Shown: positions 1 through 7,541, counted from the first letter of the stretch. The stretch is DNA of 64,000 nucleotides from AP-15 sp963732095 (GCA_963732095.1 CAVSZA010000052.1:186001-250000); one strand, 5' to 3'. Numbers and translations: made by a program. The notes: a model not told the origin generated them from the letters alone.

Positions 1-1
1 C

Positions 2-259
2 AGCCGCGCAGCCGACGCCAGCAAGATCGCACTCGTGCATTTGGCGGCGCGCTTGCGGCTCGGCGGCTACCGCCTCCTCGACACGCAGTTTCTCACGCCG
101 CACCTCGCGCAGTTTGGCGGGGTGGAAATCACTCGCGCGCGCTATCATCGCCTGCTCGCCGAGGCGCTCGCCTACCGCGCATCCTTCCCGGTGGCTTTGC
201 CGGAGGCGGCGCGTGCCGATCCGCTCGCCGCCCTGCAATCGAGCAAGGTCACGTCGTAG
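2..259 (+). CDS. aat: Leucyl/phenylalanyl-tRNA--protein transferase, C-terminal part (cut by window edge)
   Basis: The frame is open from the window edge and gives the last 85 residues. Aat transfers Leu or Phe from aminoacyl-tRNA to N-terminal Lys or Arg of proteins, marking them for ClpS/ClpAP (N-end rule). The end of the family is recognisable: ASKIALVHLAARLRLGG, then LLDTQFLTPHLAQFGGVEI and a final RARYHRLLAEAL helix. The tail after that is short and basic-poor, as usual. The gene converges on the leftward DUF2155 gene and the two 3' ends overlap by 88 bp. The start lies outside the window. An aat-DUF2155-NDUFA12 neighbourhood is common in Alphaproteobacteria, which supports the call. Confidence 0.88.
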   Translation, partial: SRAADASKIALVHLAARLRLGGYRLLDTQFLTPHLAQFGGVEITRARYHRLLAEALAYRASFPVALPEAARADPLAALQSSKVTS

Positions 260-594
260 ACAGGATGCTCGAGCGCCGACAATGCCGGGCTCGAGGCGAA
301 CATCCAGCCGCTGAACACCCGATTTCTGATCTCGCCCGGACGAGTTTCGTCGATTTCGACGAACGCCGCGCTCTCCGGTGTGTCCTCCGGCGGGCTCTTC
401 TCGCAATCGCGGACGCGGATCGCGAGCGTGCCGAATTGCACGGGGGCGCCGACCGGCGCCTCGAATTTCGAGACGCGCGCGGTGATCTTGTCGAGCCCCT
501 CCAACAGCGCCACCGGCTCCGGGGTCATATCCGCACCCGCCGGCCTCGCGAGTGTTGTCGCCAGCAGTGCCGCCGCGACAAGGCCCCTGGTCAT
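172..594 (-). CDS. DUF2155 family secreted protein
   Basis: A 140-residue protein. The ATG at 594 is preferred because it overlaps the TGA of the upstream small gene (ATGA, 591-594), which implies translational coupling, and because the protein then begins with a clear signal peptide (MTRGLVAAALLATTLARPAGA). An upstream ATG at 663 would add a basic, unconserved leader. The DUF2155 core follows: AVLLEGLDKITARV-like start, VQFGTLAIRVRDCEKSPP, EIDETRPGEI, VFSGWMFASSPALSALEHP and YDVTLLDC, with two cysteines that could form a periplasmic disulfide. The molecular function of DUF2155 is unknown; location is inferred to be periplasmic. The C-terminal tail after LLDC is Ala/Ser-rich and overlaps the 3' end of aat. 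Confidence 0.85.
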   Translation of the reverse strand: MTRGLVAAALLATTLARPAGADMTPEPVALLEGLDKITARVSKFEAPVGAPVQFGTLAIRVRDCEKSPPEDTPESAAFVEIDETRPGEIRNRVFSGWMFASSPALSALEHPVYDVTLLDCRAASGSARAASGKATGKDAR

Positions 595-815
595 TTGCGA
601 TAAGGGTTGACGATCCCGGCGACAATGCCGGCAAGCACCTCGCGCACCTGGCGCTCGTCGCATCCCATCAGCACCGCATCTTCGAGCGCCTCCTGTGCCA
701 GCTCCTTCAGCTCGGCGAGATTATCGTTCAACACCTTGATCTTTTCGGCGCAGGAGACCGGCTCGCCTTCCGGCGTACGCCAGACCGGAAACTCGCTGCC
801 TTTGCTGCCGGACAT
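591..815 (-). CDS. Small conserved hypothetical protein
   Basis: A 74-residue, soluble, acidic, mostly helical protein (CAEKIKVLNDNLAELKELAQ, then EDAVLMGCDERQVREVLAGI). I do not recognise a named family. It sits between mlaD and the DUF2155 gene on the same strand, 12 bp after the mlaD stop, and its stop overlaps the DUF2155 start by 4 bp, so it is almost certainly translated. Two cysteines are spaced 28 residues apart. The conserved-looking WRTPEGEPVSCAEKIKVL stretch suggests a small partner of an envelope or ribosome-linked process, but the function is not deducible here. Confidence 0.7.
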   Translation of the reverse strand: MSGSKGSEFPVWRTPEGEPVSCAEKIKVLNDNLAELKELAQEALEDAVLMGCDERQVREVLAGIVAGIVNPYRK

Positions 816-827
816 GCCCGACCCCGC

Positions 828-1370
828 CTATTTGGGAGCGGCGCCTTGGGGGGCGCCCTGAGCGGCGCCTTGGGGGGCGCCCTGAGCGGCGCCCTGCGGC
901 GCCTCGCCTTCGCCCGGCTTCCCGTGCCCACCGGGCGCGGAAAAGATCATTTGCCCGATCAGGTTTTCGAGGCTGACCGGGGATTGGGTAAATTTAATCT
1001 GCCCGCCCGGCGGGATGGTCTTCTCTTCGCCGCCGGGAACGAGCGACATGTATTGTTCGCCGAGCAGGCCATTGGAGACGATCTCTGCCACCGTGTCCTC
1101 GGGCAGTTTATAGGCCGGGTCGATGCTCAGCCGCACGATCGCAAGAAACGTCTTCGGATCGAGGGTCTCGGACATGACCGATCCGATCTTGACCCCGGCG
1201 ATCCGCACGTCTCCGCCGTCGCGGAGCGAGCCGACCCGTTCGAATTGGGCCGTCACCTGATAGCCCTGCACGGCCCTGACCTGGCTGGTCGTGTAGGCAA
1301 AAAACAAGAATACCGCAGCGACGACCAGCACGACGGCGCCCAACACCGTCTCGATCACATTTCCGGTCAT
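828..1370 (-). CDS. mlaD: Outer-membrane lipid asymmetry protein MlaD (MCE domain)
   Basis: A 180-residue periplasmic-facing subunit of the Mla retrograde phospholipid transport system (MlaFEDB with MlaC and MlaA). One N-terminal transmembrane helix (about residues 5-27, VIETVLGAVVLVVAAVFLFF) is followed by the MCE domain: FERVGSLRDGGDVRIAGVKI and VGSV, then a VSNGLLGEQYMSLVPGG segment. The C-terminal 35 residues are a low-complexity Gly/Ala/Gln/Pro tail encoded by a 24-bp tandem repeat. The other mla genes (mlaE, mlaF) are not adjacent, as is also seen in other Alphaproteobacteria that keep a lone mlaD near NDUFA12. The gene follows the NDUFA12 gene by 16 bp, so the two are probably co-transcribed. 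Confidence 0.88.
   Translation of the reverse strand: MTGNVIETVLGAVVLVVAAVFLFFAYTTSQVRAVQGYQVTAQFERVGSLRDGGDVRIAGVKIGSVMSETLDPKTFLAIVRLSIDPAYKLPEDTVAEIVSNGLLGEQYMSLVPGGEEKTIPPGGQIKFTQSPVSLENLIGQMIFSAPGGHGKPGEGEAPQGAAQGAPQGAAQGAPQGAAPK
838..900. repeat. 24-bp tandem repeat inside mlaD
   Basis: A 24-bp unit beginning GCGCCTTGGGGGGCGCCCTG at 841 is repeated at 865, with a partial third copy from 889. On the minus strand it encodes QGAAQGAP units in the MlaD tail. The unit length is a multiple of three, so copy-number change would lengthen or shorten the tail without a frameshift. Confidence 0.85.
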
Positions 1371-1386
1371 GTTTGCTGCAGCCGCG

Positions 1387-1761
1387 CTATTCCGGTGTCC
1401 ACGGCTCGTAATCCCCGGCGGCGCGGGACCGGTGGCCGCCGCGCAGGATCGAGCCCGGCGGATGATAGGCGTAAGGCGTGCCGGTCATGTTCGGCTCGTG
1501 GGGCTTCTCCCAGGAATAGCGGGGACGGTTGGCGCGCGGGACCTCGTTCACGGTATGGTGCAGCCAGGCGTGCCATTCCGGCGGCACTTTCGATGCCTCC
1601 GGCTCACCGTTGTAGATGACCCAGCGCTTTTCGCGGCTGAACCGGCCGCCGCCACGCCTCAAGGGCGCGGCGCCGCGGTCGTGGTAATAGCGGTTGCCGT
1701 AGCTGTCGGTGCCGACCAATTCGCCGCGCAACCAAGTCAACAAACGCGTGCCAAGCGTCAT
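1387..1761 (-). CDS. NADH:ubiquinone oxidoreductase subunit NDUFA12 family
   Basis: A 124-residue alphaproteobacterial homologue of mitochondrial complex I accessory subunit NDUFA12 (B17.2). The ATG at 1761 is chosen because the protein then starts with the family's usual MTLGTRLLTWLRGELVGTD and a GGAG lies just upstream; longer in-frame starts give an unconserved basic leader. Family features visible are DSYGNRYYHDR, REKRWVIYNGEPEASKVPPE, WHAWLHH and the aromatic-rich YSWEKPHEPNMTGTPYAYHP. The product sits on the matrix/cytoplasmic arm of complex I, far from the nuo operon in most genomes. It heads the leftward mlaD-hypothetical-DUF2155 unit and diverges from nrdJ across 200 bp. Confidence 0.92.
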   Translation of the reverse strand: MTLGTRLLTWLRGELVGTDSYGNRYYHDRGAAPLRRGGGRFSREKRWVIYNGEPEASKVPPEWHAWLHHTVNEVPRANRPRYSWEKPHEPNMTGTPYAYHPPGSILRGGHRSRAAGDYEPWTPE

Positions 1762-1877
1762 TGCTCCATCCGTGCCTCGCCTCGCGGGCCGCGTTATTGC
1801 ACCCTTTCCGACCGGGCGTAAAGCGTTGCCGCCCCGCAACATATGGTGTGCTTTCGTCGAGACGCTCACGAAATGGA

Positions 1878-1906
1878 TTGCTCACCTTTCCGGACTGAAC
1901 TACATT
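1878..1906 (+). promoter_or_regulatory. Candidate sigma-70 promoter of nrdJ
   Basis: A TTGCTC box (1878-1883) and TACATT box (1901-1906) are separated by exactly 17 bp, in the only intergenic space upstream of nrdJ, about 55 bp before its start. The -35 matches 4 of 6 consensus bases. This is pattern matching, not a mapped start site. Confidence 0.45.
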
Positions 1907-1943
1907 TAGTGGGTTGTAGCGGACAAGCAACTACGTCTTGCAA
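1897..1943 (+). promoter_or_regulatory. Two candidate NrdR boxes in the nrdJ promoter
   Basis: Two 16-bp imperfect palindromes, GAACTACATTTAGTGG (1897-1912) and CAACTACGTCTTGCAA (1928-1943), share an AACTAC-T-T-G core. Their centres are 31 bp apart, the spacing known for paired NrdR boxes. The first overlaps the proposed -10 box, where a bound repressor would block RNA polymerase. NrdR is the dATP/ATP-sensing repressor of ribonucleotide reductase genes. Match to the published consensus is partial (about 11 and 8 of 16). Confidence 0.5.
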
Positions 1944-1961
1944 GCGGGGTTGGGGAGAGGA

Positions 1962-4900
1962 ATGCACATCGCGCGCCATTTTACCACGGCCGGCCCGGAC
2001 CCATATGAAACCGTGCCGTTCCGCATCGCCAGTAGCGAGATCCGCAACCCCGACGGGTCGGTCGTCTTCCAGGCCGAGGGGTTCGACGTGCCGGCCGAGT
2101 GGAGCCAAGTCGCCTGCGACATCCTCGCGCAAAAATACTTCCGCAAGGCCGGTGTGCCTGCGCGCTTAGCGCCGGTTGCGGAGCAGGGCCTTCCGCCCTG
2201 GCTGTGGCGGCGCACCGCCGGTCCCTGCGAAGGCGGGGAGGGGGGTCTCGCAGCGCTAGCCGAGAGCGCCCGCCACGGCGGAGAAACGAGTGCACGGCAG
2301 GTCTTCGACCGCATGGCCGGGACCTGGACCTATTGGGGCTGGAAGGGCGGCTATTTCGATGTCGAGGGCGACGCCTCGGCCTTTTACGACGAGATCCGGC
2401 TGATGCTCGCCCGGCAGATCGGCGCGCCCAATTCCCCGCAATGGTTCAACACCGGGCTCCATTGGGCCTATGGCATCGACGGCCCGGCGCAGGGTCATTA
2501 CTTCGTCGACCACAAGACCGGCGAGCTGCATGCCTCGGACAGCGCCTATGAGCACCCGCAGCCCCATGCCTGCTTTATCCAGTCGGTCGCCGACGACCTC
2601 GTCAACGAGGGCGGCATCATGGACCTGTGGGTGCGCGAGGCGCGGCTCTTCAAATACGGCTCGGGTTCCGGCTCGAATTTCTCGAAGATCCGCGGCGAAG
2701 CCGAGCCGCTCTCCGGCGGCGGGCGCTCCTCGGGGCTGATGAGCTTTCTGCAAATCGGCGATCGTGCGGCCGGCGCGATCAAATCCGGCGGCACGACGAG
2801 GCGCGCCGCCAAGATGGTCATCGTCGACATCGACCATCCGGACGTCGAGACCTTTATCGATTGGAAGGTCGTCGAGGAGCAGAAGGTCGCCGCGCTCGTT
2901 GCCGGCTCAAAGCTCGCCGCCCGGCATCTGAACCTGATCATGACGGCGTGCCGCGACGGGATCGATCCGGCGCTGAACCCGGCGCTGAAGCGCGAGATCC
3001 GCGCCGCCCGCCGGGCGATGATCCCGGAAAGCTACATCCAGCGGGTCATCCAGTTCGCGCGCCAGGGCTACACCGAGATCGCGTTTCGCACCTACGACAC
3101 CGATTGGGAATCGGAGGCCTATCTGACGGTCGCCGGCCAGAACTCGAACAATTCGGTGCGCATCTCCAACGATTTTCTCGAGCGTGTCCATAACGACGGC
3201 ACCTGGGAATTGATCCGGCGCACCGACGGTAAGGTAGCCAAGCGGCTGCGGGCGCGCGAGTTGTGGGACAAGATCGGCCACGCTGCCTGGGCCTCGGCCG
3301 ATCCCGGACTGCAGTTCGACACGACGATCAACGACTGGCACACCTGCCCCGAGAGCGGCCGGATCAACGCCTCGAACCCGTGCTCGGAATATAATTTCCT
3401 CGACGACACGGCGTGCAACCTCGCCTCCCTCAACCTGATGGCGTTCCGACGCGCGGATGGGAGCTTCGACGTCGCCGGGTTCGAGCACGCCGTGCGGCTG
3501 TGGACGATCGTCCTCGAGATTTCGGTGTTGATGGCGCAATTCCCGTCGAAAGAGATCGCGCGCCGCTCCTACGACTTCCGCACCCTCGGCCTTGGCTACG
3601 CCAATCTCGGCGGGCTGTTGATGTCGATGGGCCTGCCTTACGACAGCGCCGCCGGCCGTGCTCTGGGCGGCGCCATCACCGCATTGATGACCGGGTCGAG
3701 TTATGCCACCTCGGCTGAGATGGCGGGCGAGCTCGGCGCCTTCCCCGGTTATGCCGAGAACCGCGCGGCGATGTTGCGGGTCATCCGCAACCATCGCGGC
3801 GCGGCCCATGGGGTCAGCGCAGAATACGAAGGGCTGTCGATCCCGCCGGTGGCGCTCGACGCAGCGAATTGCCCGGACTCGGCGCTTGCCACGGCCGCCC
3901 GACGCAGCTGGGACATGGCCCTGGCGTTCGGCGAGAAGCACGGCTTTCGCAACGCCCAGGCGACGGTTCTGGCGCCGACCGGCACGATTGGGCTCGTTAT
4001 GGATTGCGACACGACCGGGATCGAGCCCGATTTCGCGCTGGTCAAATTCAAGAAGCTCGCCGGCGGCGGCTATTTCAAGATCATCAACCGTGCGGTTCCG
4101 CAGGCGCTGACGACGCTCGGCTACAGCGCCGCCGAGATCGCGTCGATCGAGCGCTATGCGCTCGGCCACGGCGCGCTCGAAGGCGCGCCTCACATCAACC
4201 ACGAGAGTCTCAGGGAAAAGGGGTTCGACGACCGGGCGCTCGCCGCCGTCGAGGCGGCGCTCGCCTCGGCTTTCGACATCAAGTTCACGTTTAATAAATG
4301 GACCCTGGGCGAAGCTTTCTGCATCGACAGTCTCGGGATCGCGCCGGGCGCGCTCGATGATCCCGGCTTCGAGCTGCTGGCGGCGCTCGGCTTCGCCCGG
4401 GCCGAGATCAACGCCGCCAACAGCTGGTGCTGCGGCGCGATGACGTTGGAGGGCGCGCCGCATCTCAAACCCGAGCATCTGGCGGTGTTCGACTGCGCCA
4501 ACCCGTGCGGCCGCATCGGCCGGCGTTCGTTGTCGGTCGATAGCCACATCCGGATGATGGCGGCGGCGCAACCTTTCATCTCGGGGGCGATCTCGAAGAC
4601 GATCAACATGCCGAACGCGGCGACGGTCGAGGATTGCAAGGACGCCTACATGCTGTCCTGGCGCCTCGGCCTCAAGGCGACCGCGCTCTATCGCGACGGC
4701 TCGAAACTGTCGCAGCCTCTGGCTTCGAGCCTGTTGGGCGACGACGAGGAGGCCGAGGAGTTTTTCGAGCAGTCGCCCGCCGCGCGCGCGCCGCTCGTCG
4801 CCGAGCGCATAGTCGAACGCGTCGTCGAAAGGGTCGTCGAGCGCGTCGTGCGGCAGAGCGAGCGACGGCGCCTGCCGAGCCGCCGCAAGGGCTACACGCA

Positions 4901-5564
4901 GAAAGCGGTCGTCGGCGGCCACAAGGTCTATCTACGCACCGGCGAATACGAGGATGGCGGGCTCGGCGAAGTCTTCATCGACATGCACAAGGAGGGCGCC
5001 GCCTTCCGCTCCCTGATGAACAATTTCGCCATTGCGATCTCGATCGGCCTGCAATACGGCGTGCCGCTCGAGGAGTTCGTCGAGGCGTTCACGTTCACCC
5101 GGTTCGAACCCTCGGGGATCGTCGAGGGCAACGACGCGATCAAGATGGCGACCTCGATCCTCGACTACCTCTTCCGCGAATTGGCGATCTCCTACCTCGA
5201 CCGCGGCGACTTGGCCCACGTCCAGCCCGGCGACCTGATGCCCGATACGGTCGGCAAGGGCGAAGCCGAATCGAACCTGATCCGCCGCGCCGCCTCCAAC
5301 GGCTTCGTGCGCAATAAATTGACCGTACTCGACGGCGGCGCCGGCCGCACCACCGCCCTCGCCGCCTTCATCGACCCCGACCTCGACGGCCCCCTCGCCC
5401 TATCGCCAATGCCCGAGGGCGACCTCCGCATCGAGCGCATCCGCGCCGCCCGCATCAAGGGCTACGAAGGCGACAGCTGCGATGAATGCGGCAACTTCAC
5501 CCTGATCCGTAATGGCACCTGCCTCAAATGCGATACGTGCGGCGCCACCAGCGGGTGTAGTTAA
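1962..5564 (+). CDS. nrdJ: Adenosylcobalamin-dependent (class II) ribonucleotide reductase
   Basis: A 1200-residue reductase that makes deoxyribonucleotides without oxygen dependence, using an AdoCbl-generated thiyl radical. ATG 1962 is preferred over the in-frame TTG at 1938 because GGGGAGAGGA sits just before it and MHIARHFT is the usual family start. Visible are the active-site cysteines C204 (HACFIQS) and C485 (TACNLASLN), the N-x-C-x-E radical-site motif N472/C474/E476 (NPCSE), and the C-terminal cysteine-rich tail CDECGNFTLI...CLKCDTCG that is reduced by thioredoxin. A hydrophilic linker near residue 950 carries four ER(I/V)VER-type repeats. No other reductase gene is in the window. Two putative NrdR boxes lie in the promoter. 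Confidence 0.97.
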   Translation: MHIARHFTTAGPDPYETVPFRIASSEIRNPDGSVVFQAEGFDVPAEWSQVACDILAQKYFRKAGVPARLAPVAEQGLPPWLWRRTAGPCEGGEGGLAALAESARHGGETSARQVFDRMAGTWTYWGWKGGYFDVEGDASAFYDEIRLMLARQIGAPNSPQWFNTGLHWAYGIDGPAQGHYFVDHKTGELHASDSAYEHPQPHACFIQSVADDLVNEGGIMDLWVREARLFKYGSGSGSNFSKIRGEAEPLSGGGRSSGLMSFLQIGDRAAGAIKSGGTTRRAAKMVIVDIDHPDVETFIDWKVVEEQKVAALVAGSKLAARHLNLIMTACRDGIDPALNPALKREIRAARRAMIPESYIQRVIQFARQGYTEIAFRTYDTDWESEAYLTVAGQNSNNSVRISNDFLERVHNDGTWELIRRTDGKVAKRLRARELWDKIGHAAWASADPGLQFDTTINDWHTCPESGRINASNPCSEYNFLDDTACNLASLNLMAFRRADGSFDVAGFEHAVRLWTIVLEISVLMAQFPSKEIARRSYDFRTLGLGYANLGGLLMSMGLPYDSAAGRALGGAITALMTGSSYATSAEMAGELGAFPGYAENRAAMLRVIRNHRGAAHGVSAEYEGLSIPPVALDAANCPDSALATAARRSWDMALAFGEKHGFRNAQATVLAPTGTIGLVMDCDTTGIEPDFALVKFKKLAGGGYFKIINRAVPQALTTLGYSAAEIASIERYALGHGALEGAPHINHESLREKGFDDRALAAVEAALASAFDIKFTFNKWTLGEAFCIDSLGIAPGALDDPGFELLAALGFARAEINAANSWCCGAMTLEGAPHLKPEHLAVFDCANPCGRIGRRSLSVDSHIRMMAAAQPFISGAISKTINMPNAATVEDCKDAYMLSWRLGLKATALYRDGSKLSQPLASSLLGDDEEAEEFFEQSPAARAPLVAERIVERVVERVVERVVRQSERRRLPSRRKGYTQKAVVGGHKVYLRTGEYEDGGLGEVFIDMHKEGAAFRSLMNNFAIAISIGLQYGVPLEEFVEAFTFTRFEPSGIVEGNDAIKMATSILDYLFRELAISYLDRGDLAHVQPGDLMPDTVGKGEAESNLIRRAASNGFVRNKLTVLDGGAGRTTALAAFIDPDLDGPLALSPMPEGDLRIERIRAARIKGYEGDSCDECGNFTLIRNGTCLKCDTCGATSGCS

Positions 5565-5604
5565 CCCGGATCGGACGTACGCTACGCTCAATCCAGTCCG
5601 GCTA

Positions 5605-6492
5605 ATGACCGAAAATGATCCGGATATTGATTGGATCTCTCAATTCAGAATCCAGTCTGATGTTGATCTAGACTTTGTACTCAGCCGAATTGGCTGGCCC
5701 GTTGGCATGACCCGCGCCAGCCCGCCTGAGTTTCGCCGAAGAGTCCTGGCGGCTGCAATCTCGTATCAGGCTCAACTCCGTTCTATTGATTATACGTTGA
5801 AGCGGTATGTGGATCCGAAACAGTACGAAGTCGAGCAGACCTATTTAGGTGATATCGTCAGTGACTTTTTGAAGGATAGTGCCGCGACCTTGACCGACCA
5901 GTTGCGCCAGTTTCACACCGACGAGAACTGCACATTTGGCCAGTTTGGAGCAGATATCACTCTGCTAAGATGTCCAGAGGTCCTCAATATAGCGCGGCTG
6001 TTAGCCAACCGTGGAGTGTTCCTTGAGGTTTTGCCTGTCCTGAGGCTCTGCCTTGAAATGGCCGCTTGGTCTTCGGTGGCCAATTTCATTGTGAATAATG
6101 ATCAAGTTAGGAGGTTATCAGCGCGCGCCTGTATTTCGAATATGAAGGCGATTTATGAATCAGCGGGGAGAGTATATGGGTATCTTTCTAAATTCTCTCA
6201 CTGGCAACACGACATTCAAACCTATTTCCTAAGTTTTGAAGCCGAAAAGGTTGCGGTGGTACAGGCTTCGTGTAAGCACCGCGCTATGTCGCTTTCACTT
6301 TGCCTGTTGGTGCTCGACATTGTCATAGAGGTCACCCGTCACCTTTATCCGAGCATGGCGGACGGGCTGGTGACGAGCATTCAAGGGGTTCCCGACCGCA
6401 CTAGTCACAGAAGGACCCATCAACTGGCAGCCGGGATCGCGGAATTCTCCAAGTGCCGGGATCTGCAGCAGATCCAATCCCTATTTCGGTGA
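5605..6492 (+). CDS. Orphan protein of unknown function, AT-rich (probably acquired)
   Basis: A 295-residue protein starting at the ATG of MTENDPDIDWISQF; a longer frame overlaps nrdJ and is less likely. I do not recognise the family. It is soluble, mostly helical, and has a distinctive histidine/aromatic stretch YGYLSKFSHWQHDIQTYF near residue 200, followed by a hydrophobic helix (SLSLCLLVLDIVIEV) and a C-terminal SHRRTHQLAAGIAEFSK. Base composition drops clearly compared with nrdJ (many A/T-ending codons such as TTA, GAT, TAT), which suggests recent transfer. It lies between nrdJ and a decayed RAYT/hicB patch. A role in abortive infection or surveillance is conceivable from context only. 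Confidence 0.6.
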   Translation: MTENDPDIDWISQFRIQSDVDLDFVLSRIGWPVGMTRASPPEFRRRVLAAAISYQAQLRSIDYTLKRYVDPKQYEVEQTYLGDIVSDFLKDSAATLTDQLRQFHTDENCTFGQFGADITLLRCPEVLNIARLLANRGVFLEVLPVLRLCLEMAAWSSVANFIVNNDQVRRLSARACISNMKAIYESAGRVYGYLSKFSHWQHDIQTYFLSFEAEKVAVVQASCKHRAMSLSLCLLVLDIVIEVTRHLYPSMADGLVTSIQGVPDRTSHRRTHQLAAGIAEFSKCRDLQQIQSLFR

Positions 6493-6561
6493 ACTGGCTC
6501 TCTGCAAATAGACATGCTTTTTCGGGACCGGAAACAATATTAGGCCACTGCATAGCGCGTA

Positions 6562-6589
6562 GGATGGGTAGAGCGGAGCGAAACCCATC
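6562..6589. repeat. REP element, left copy
   Basis: GGATGGGTAGAGCGGAGCGA followed by AACCCATC forms a short hairpin with complementary ends (GATGGGT/ACCCATC). The same element in opposite orientation lies at 7140-7166. The last bases overlap the stop codon of the RAYT remnant. Confidence 0.85.
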
Positions 6590-7124
6590 ACCTCTCGCCA
6601 AAGCCGCTGTCCGGCTCATCGCCAGGACGGACCGCCCATTCGGGCGGGTAGAAGCCGAGCCGCACCATACGATGGAATGACGAAAAGGCCAATCTTGGAC
6701 GTGCTCTACGAAGCTATGCTTGACCGGGTTGAAGTGAATGTAGTCCACGTGTCGAGCCAAATCGCCGCTGTCGCGGATCGTATGCTCCCAGAAGCGGCGT
6801 TGCCAGACGCCGCGTTCGCACTTGCGCGATCGGCTCGCCGAAACGCGCTCGCCGAGGCGCAGCCCGCGCGAGAATGTTGTCTTGATCAGCCGCCAGCGTG
6901 TCGAGAAATGGCTGTCGCCAGCGGGCAACGTCCACAACGCATGAAGGTGATCCGGCAATATCACGATCCCGTCGATCGTGAAGGGATGGCGATGCCGGGT
7001 GTACCGGAACGCCGCCCGCAACAATCCGATATTGTCGGTAAGCAACGGAAAGCGGCGATCTGCGAGGTTTAAGGTGGAAGAAATACGTGCCGCCGGCGAC
7101 GAGGTTACGGCGGTAAGCGGTCAT
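6588..7124 (-). pseudogene. REP-associated tyrosine transposase (RAYT), two frameshifts
   Basis: The Y1/HUH transposase family that mobilises REP sequences (IS200/IS605-like). Reading from ATG 7124: MTAYRRNLVAGGTYFFHL starts the family N-terminus. At the AAA run (plus positions 7068-7070) one extra A shifts the frame; removing it restores NLADRRFPLLTDNIGL. The next frame carries the metal-binding HUH motif (PDHLHALWTLP) and the catalytic tyrosine segment (ARHVDYIHFNPVKH). A second shift near 6682 follows DWPF; the correct tail SFHRMVRLGFYPPEWA is in the third frame and ends at the TGA 6588-6590. The gene lies between two inverted REPs, its normal setting. As written it cannot make an active enzyme unless the indels are sequencing errors. 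Confidence 0.85.
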
Positions 7125-7139
7125 GGTGCACTATGGACC

Positions 7140-7166
7140 ATGGGTTTCGCTCCGCTCAACCCATCC
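7140..7166. repeat. REP element, right copy (inverted)
   Basis: ATGGGTTTCGCTCCGCTCAA then CCCATCC is the inverted partner of the element at 6562-6589. The pair brackets the RAYT remnant and reads through into the end of the hicB remnant in one frame. Confidence 0.85.
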
Positions 7167-7174
7167 TACTCGCT

Positions 7175-7541
7175 TCATACCGCCCGAGCCATCTCGACGA
7201 TGAGACGCAGGCCGAGAGCGGCGAGCGCCGCTTCCACGTGCTCCATCCACGAGGGTGATGCAGGTCGAGGACGCGATTGACTTGCGGGAGATGCCAGCGT
7301 AGCCGAGGCGCGAGTTCTGCTCGGCCCACGCCTTGCTCGCGCATGCCTCGTAGAATGCAGTTTTCGCCATCCCCAAGGCCGAAAGCGGCACCATGACCTC
7401 GTCTACCTCCGCCTCGGACGATGTTGGCAGCGGCTCCTTGGCGGAAACATACATGGCGAGCGCCGATTCGAGCGCGTCCTCCGCCCGAACATATGTGTTC
7501 ACTGAGCTCCCGGCAAGCCGGAAGGACCGCGGAATTGCCAC
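7175..7541 (-). pseudogene. HicB-type antitoxin remnant, split over three frames
   Basis: HicB antitoxins neutralise HicA mRNA interferases and repress their own operon. The parts are recognisable but lie in different frames: NTYVRAEDALESALAMYVSA plus PLSALGMAKTAFYEA (frame from GTG 7541), then MREQGVGRAELAPRLRWHLP with QVNRVLDLHHP (the HTH region, second frame), then MEHVEAALAALGLRLIVEMA ending at TGA 7175-7177 (third frame). At least two indels are needed. The N-terminal RNase-H-like half is also abnormally short. No hicA is visible beside it. The remnant abuts the right REP, so REP activity may have contributed to its loss. Confidence 0.72.

Noticed and set aside
552..1619. 355-codon plus-strand frame across the mlaD region
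   Set aside because: Antisense to mlaD, DUF2155 and NDUFA12 genes, which have clear families and couplings. Product is Arg/His-rich.
2907..4922. 671-codon antisense frame inside nrdJ
   Set aside because: Shadow of nrdJ: Arg/Asp/Ala-rich product with no domain, while the sense strand is an intact reductase.
6401..6587. Continuation of a minus-strand frame past the RAYT stop
   Set aside because: Reads through the REP and the 3' end of the orphan gene on the other strand only because of the second frameshift; the natural RAYT end is the TGA at 6588-6590.
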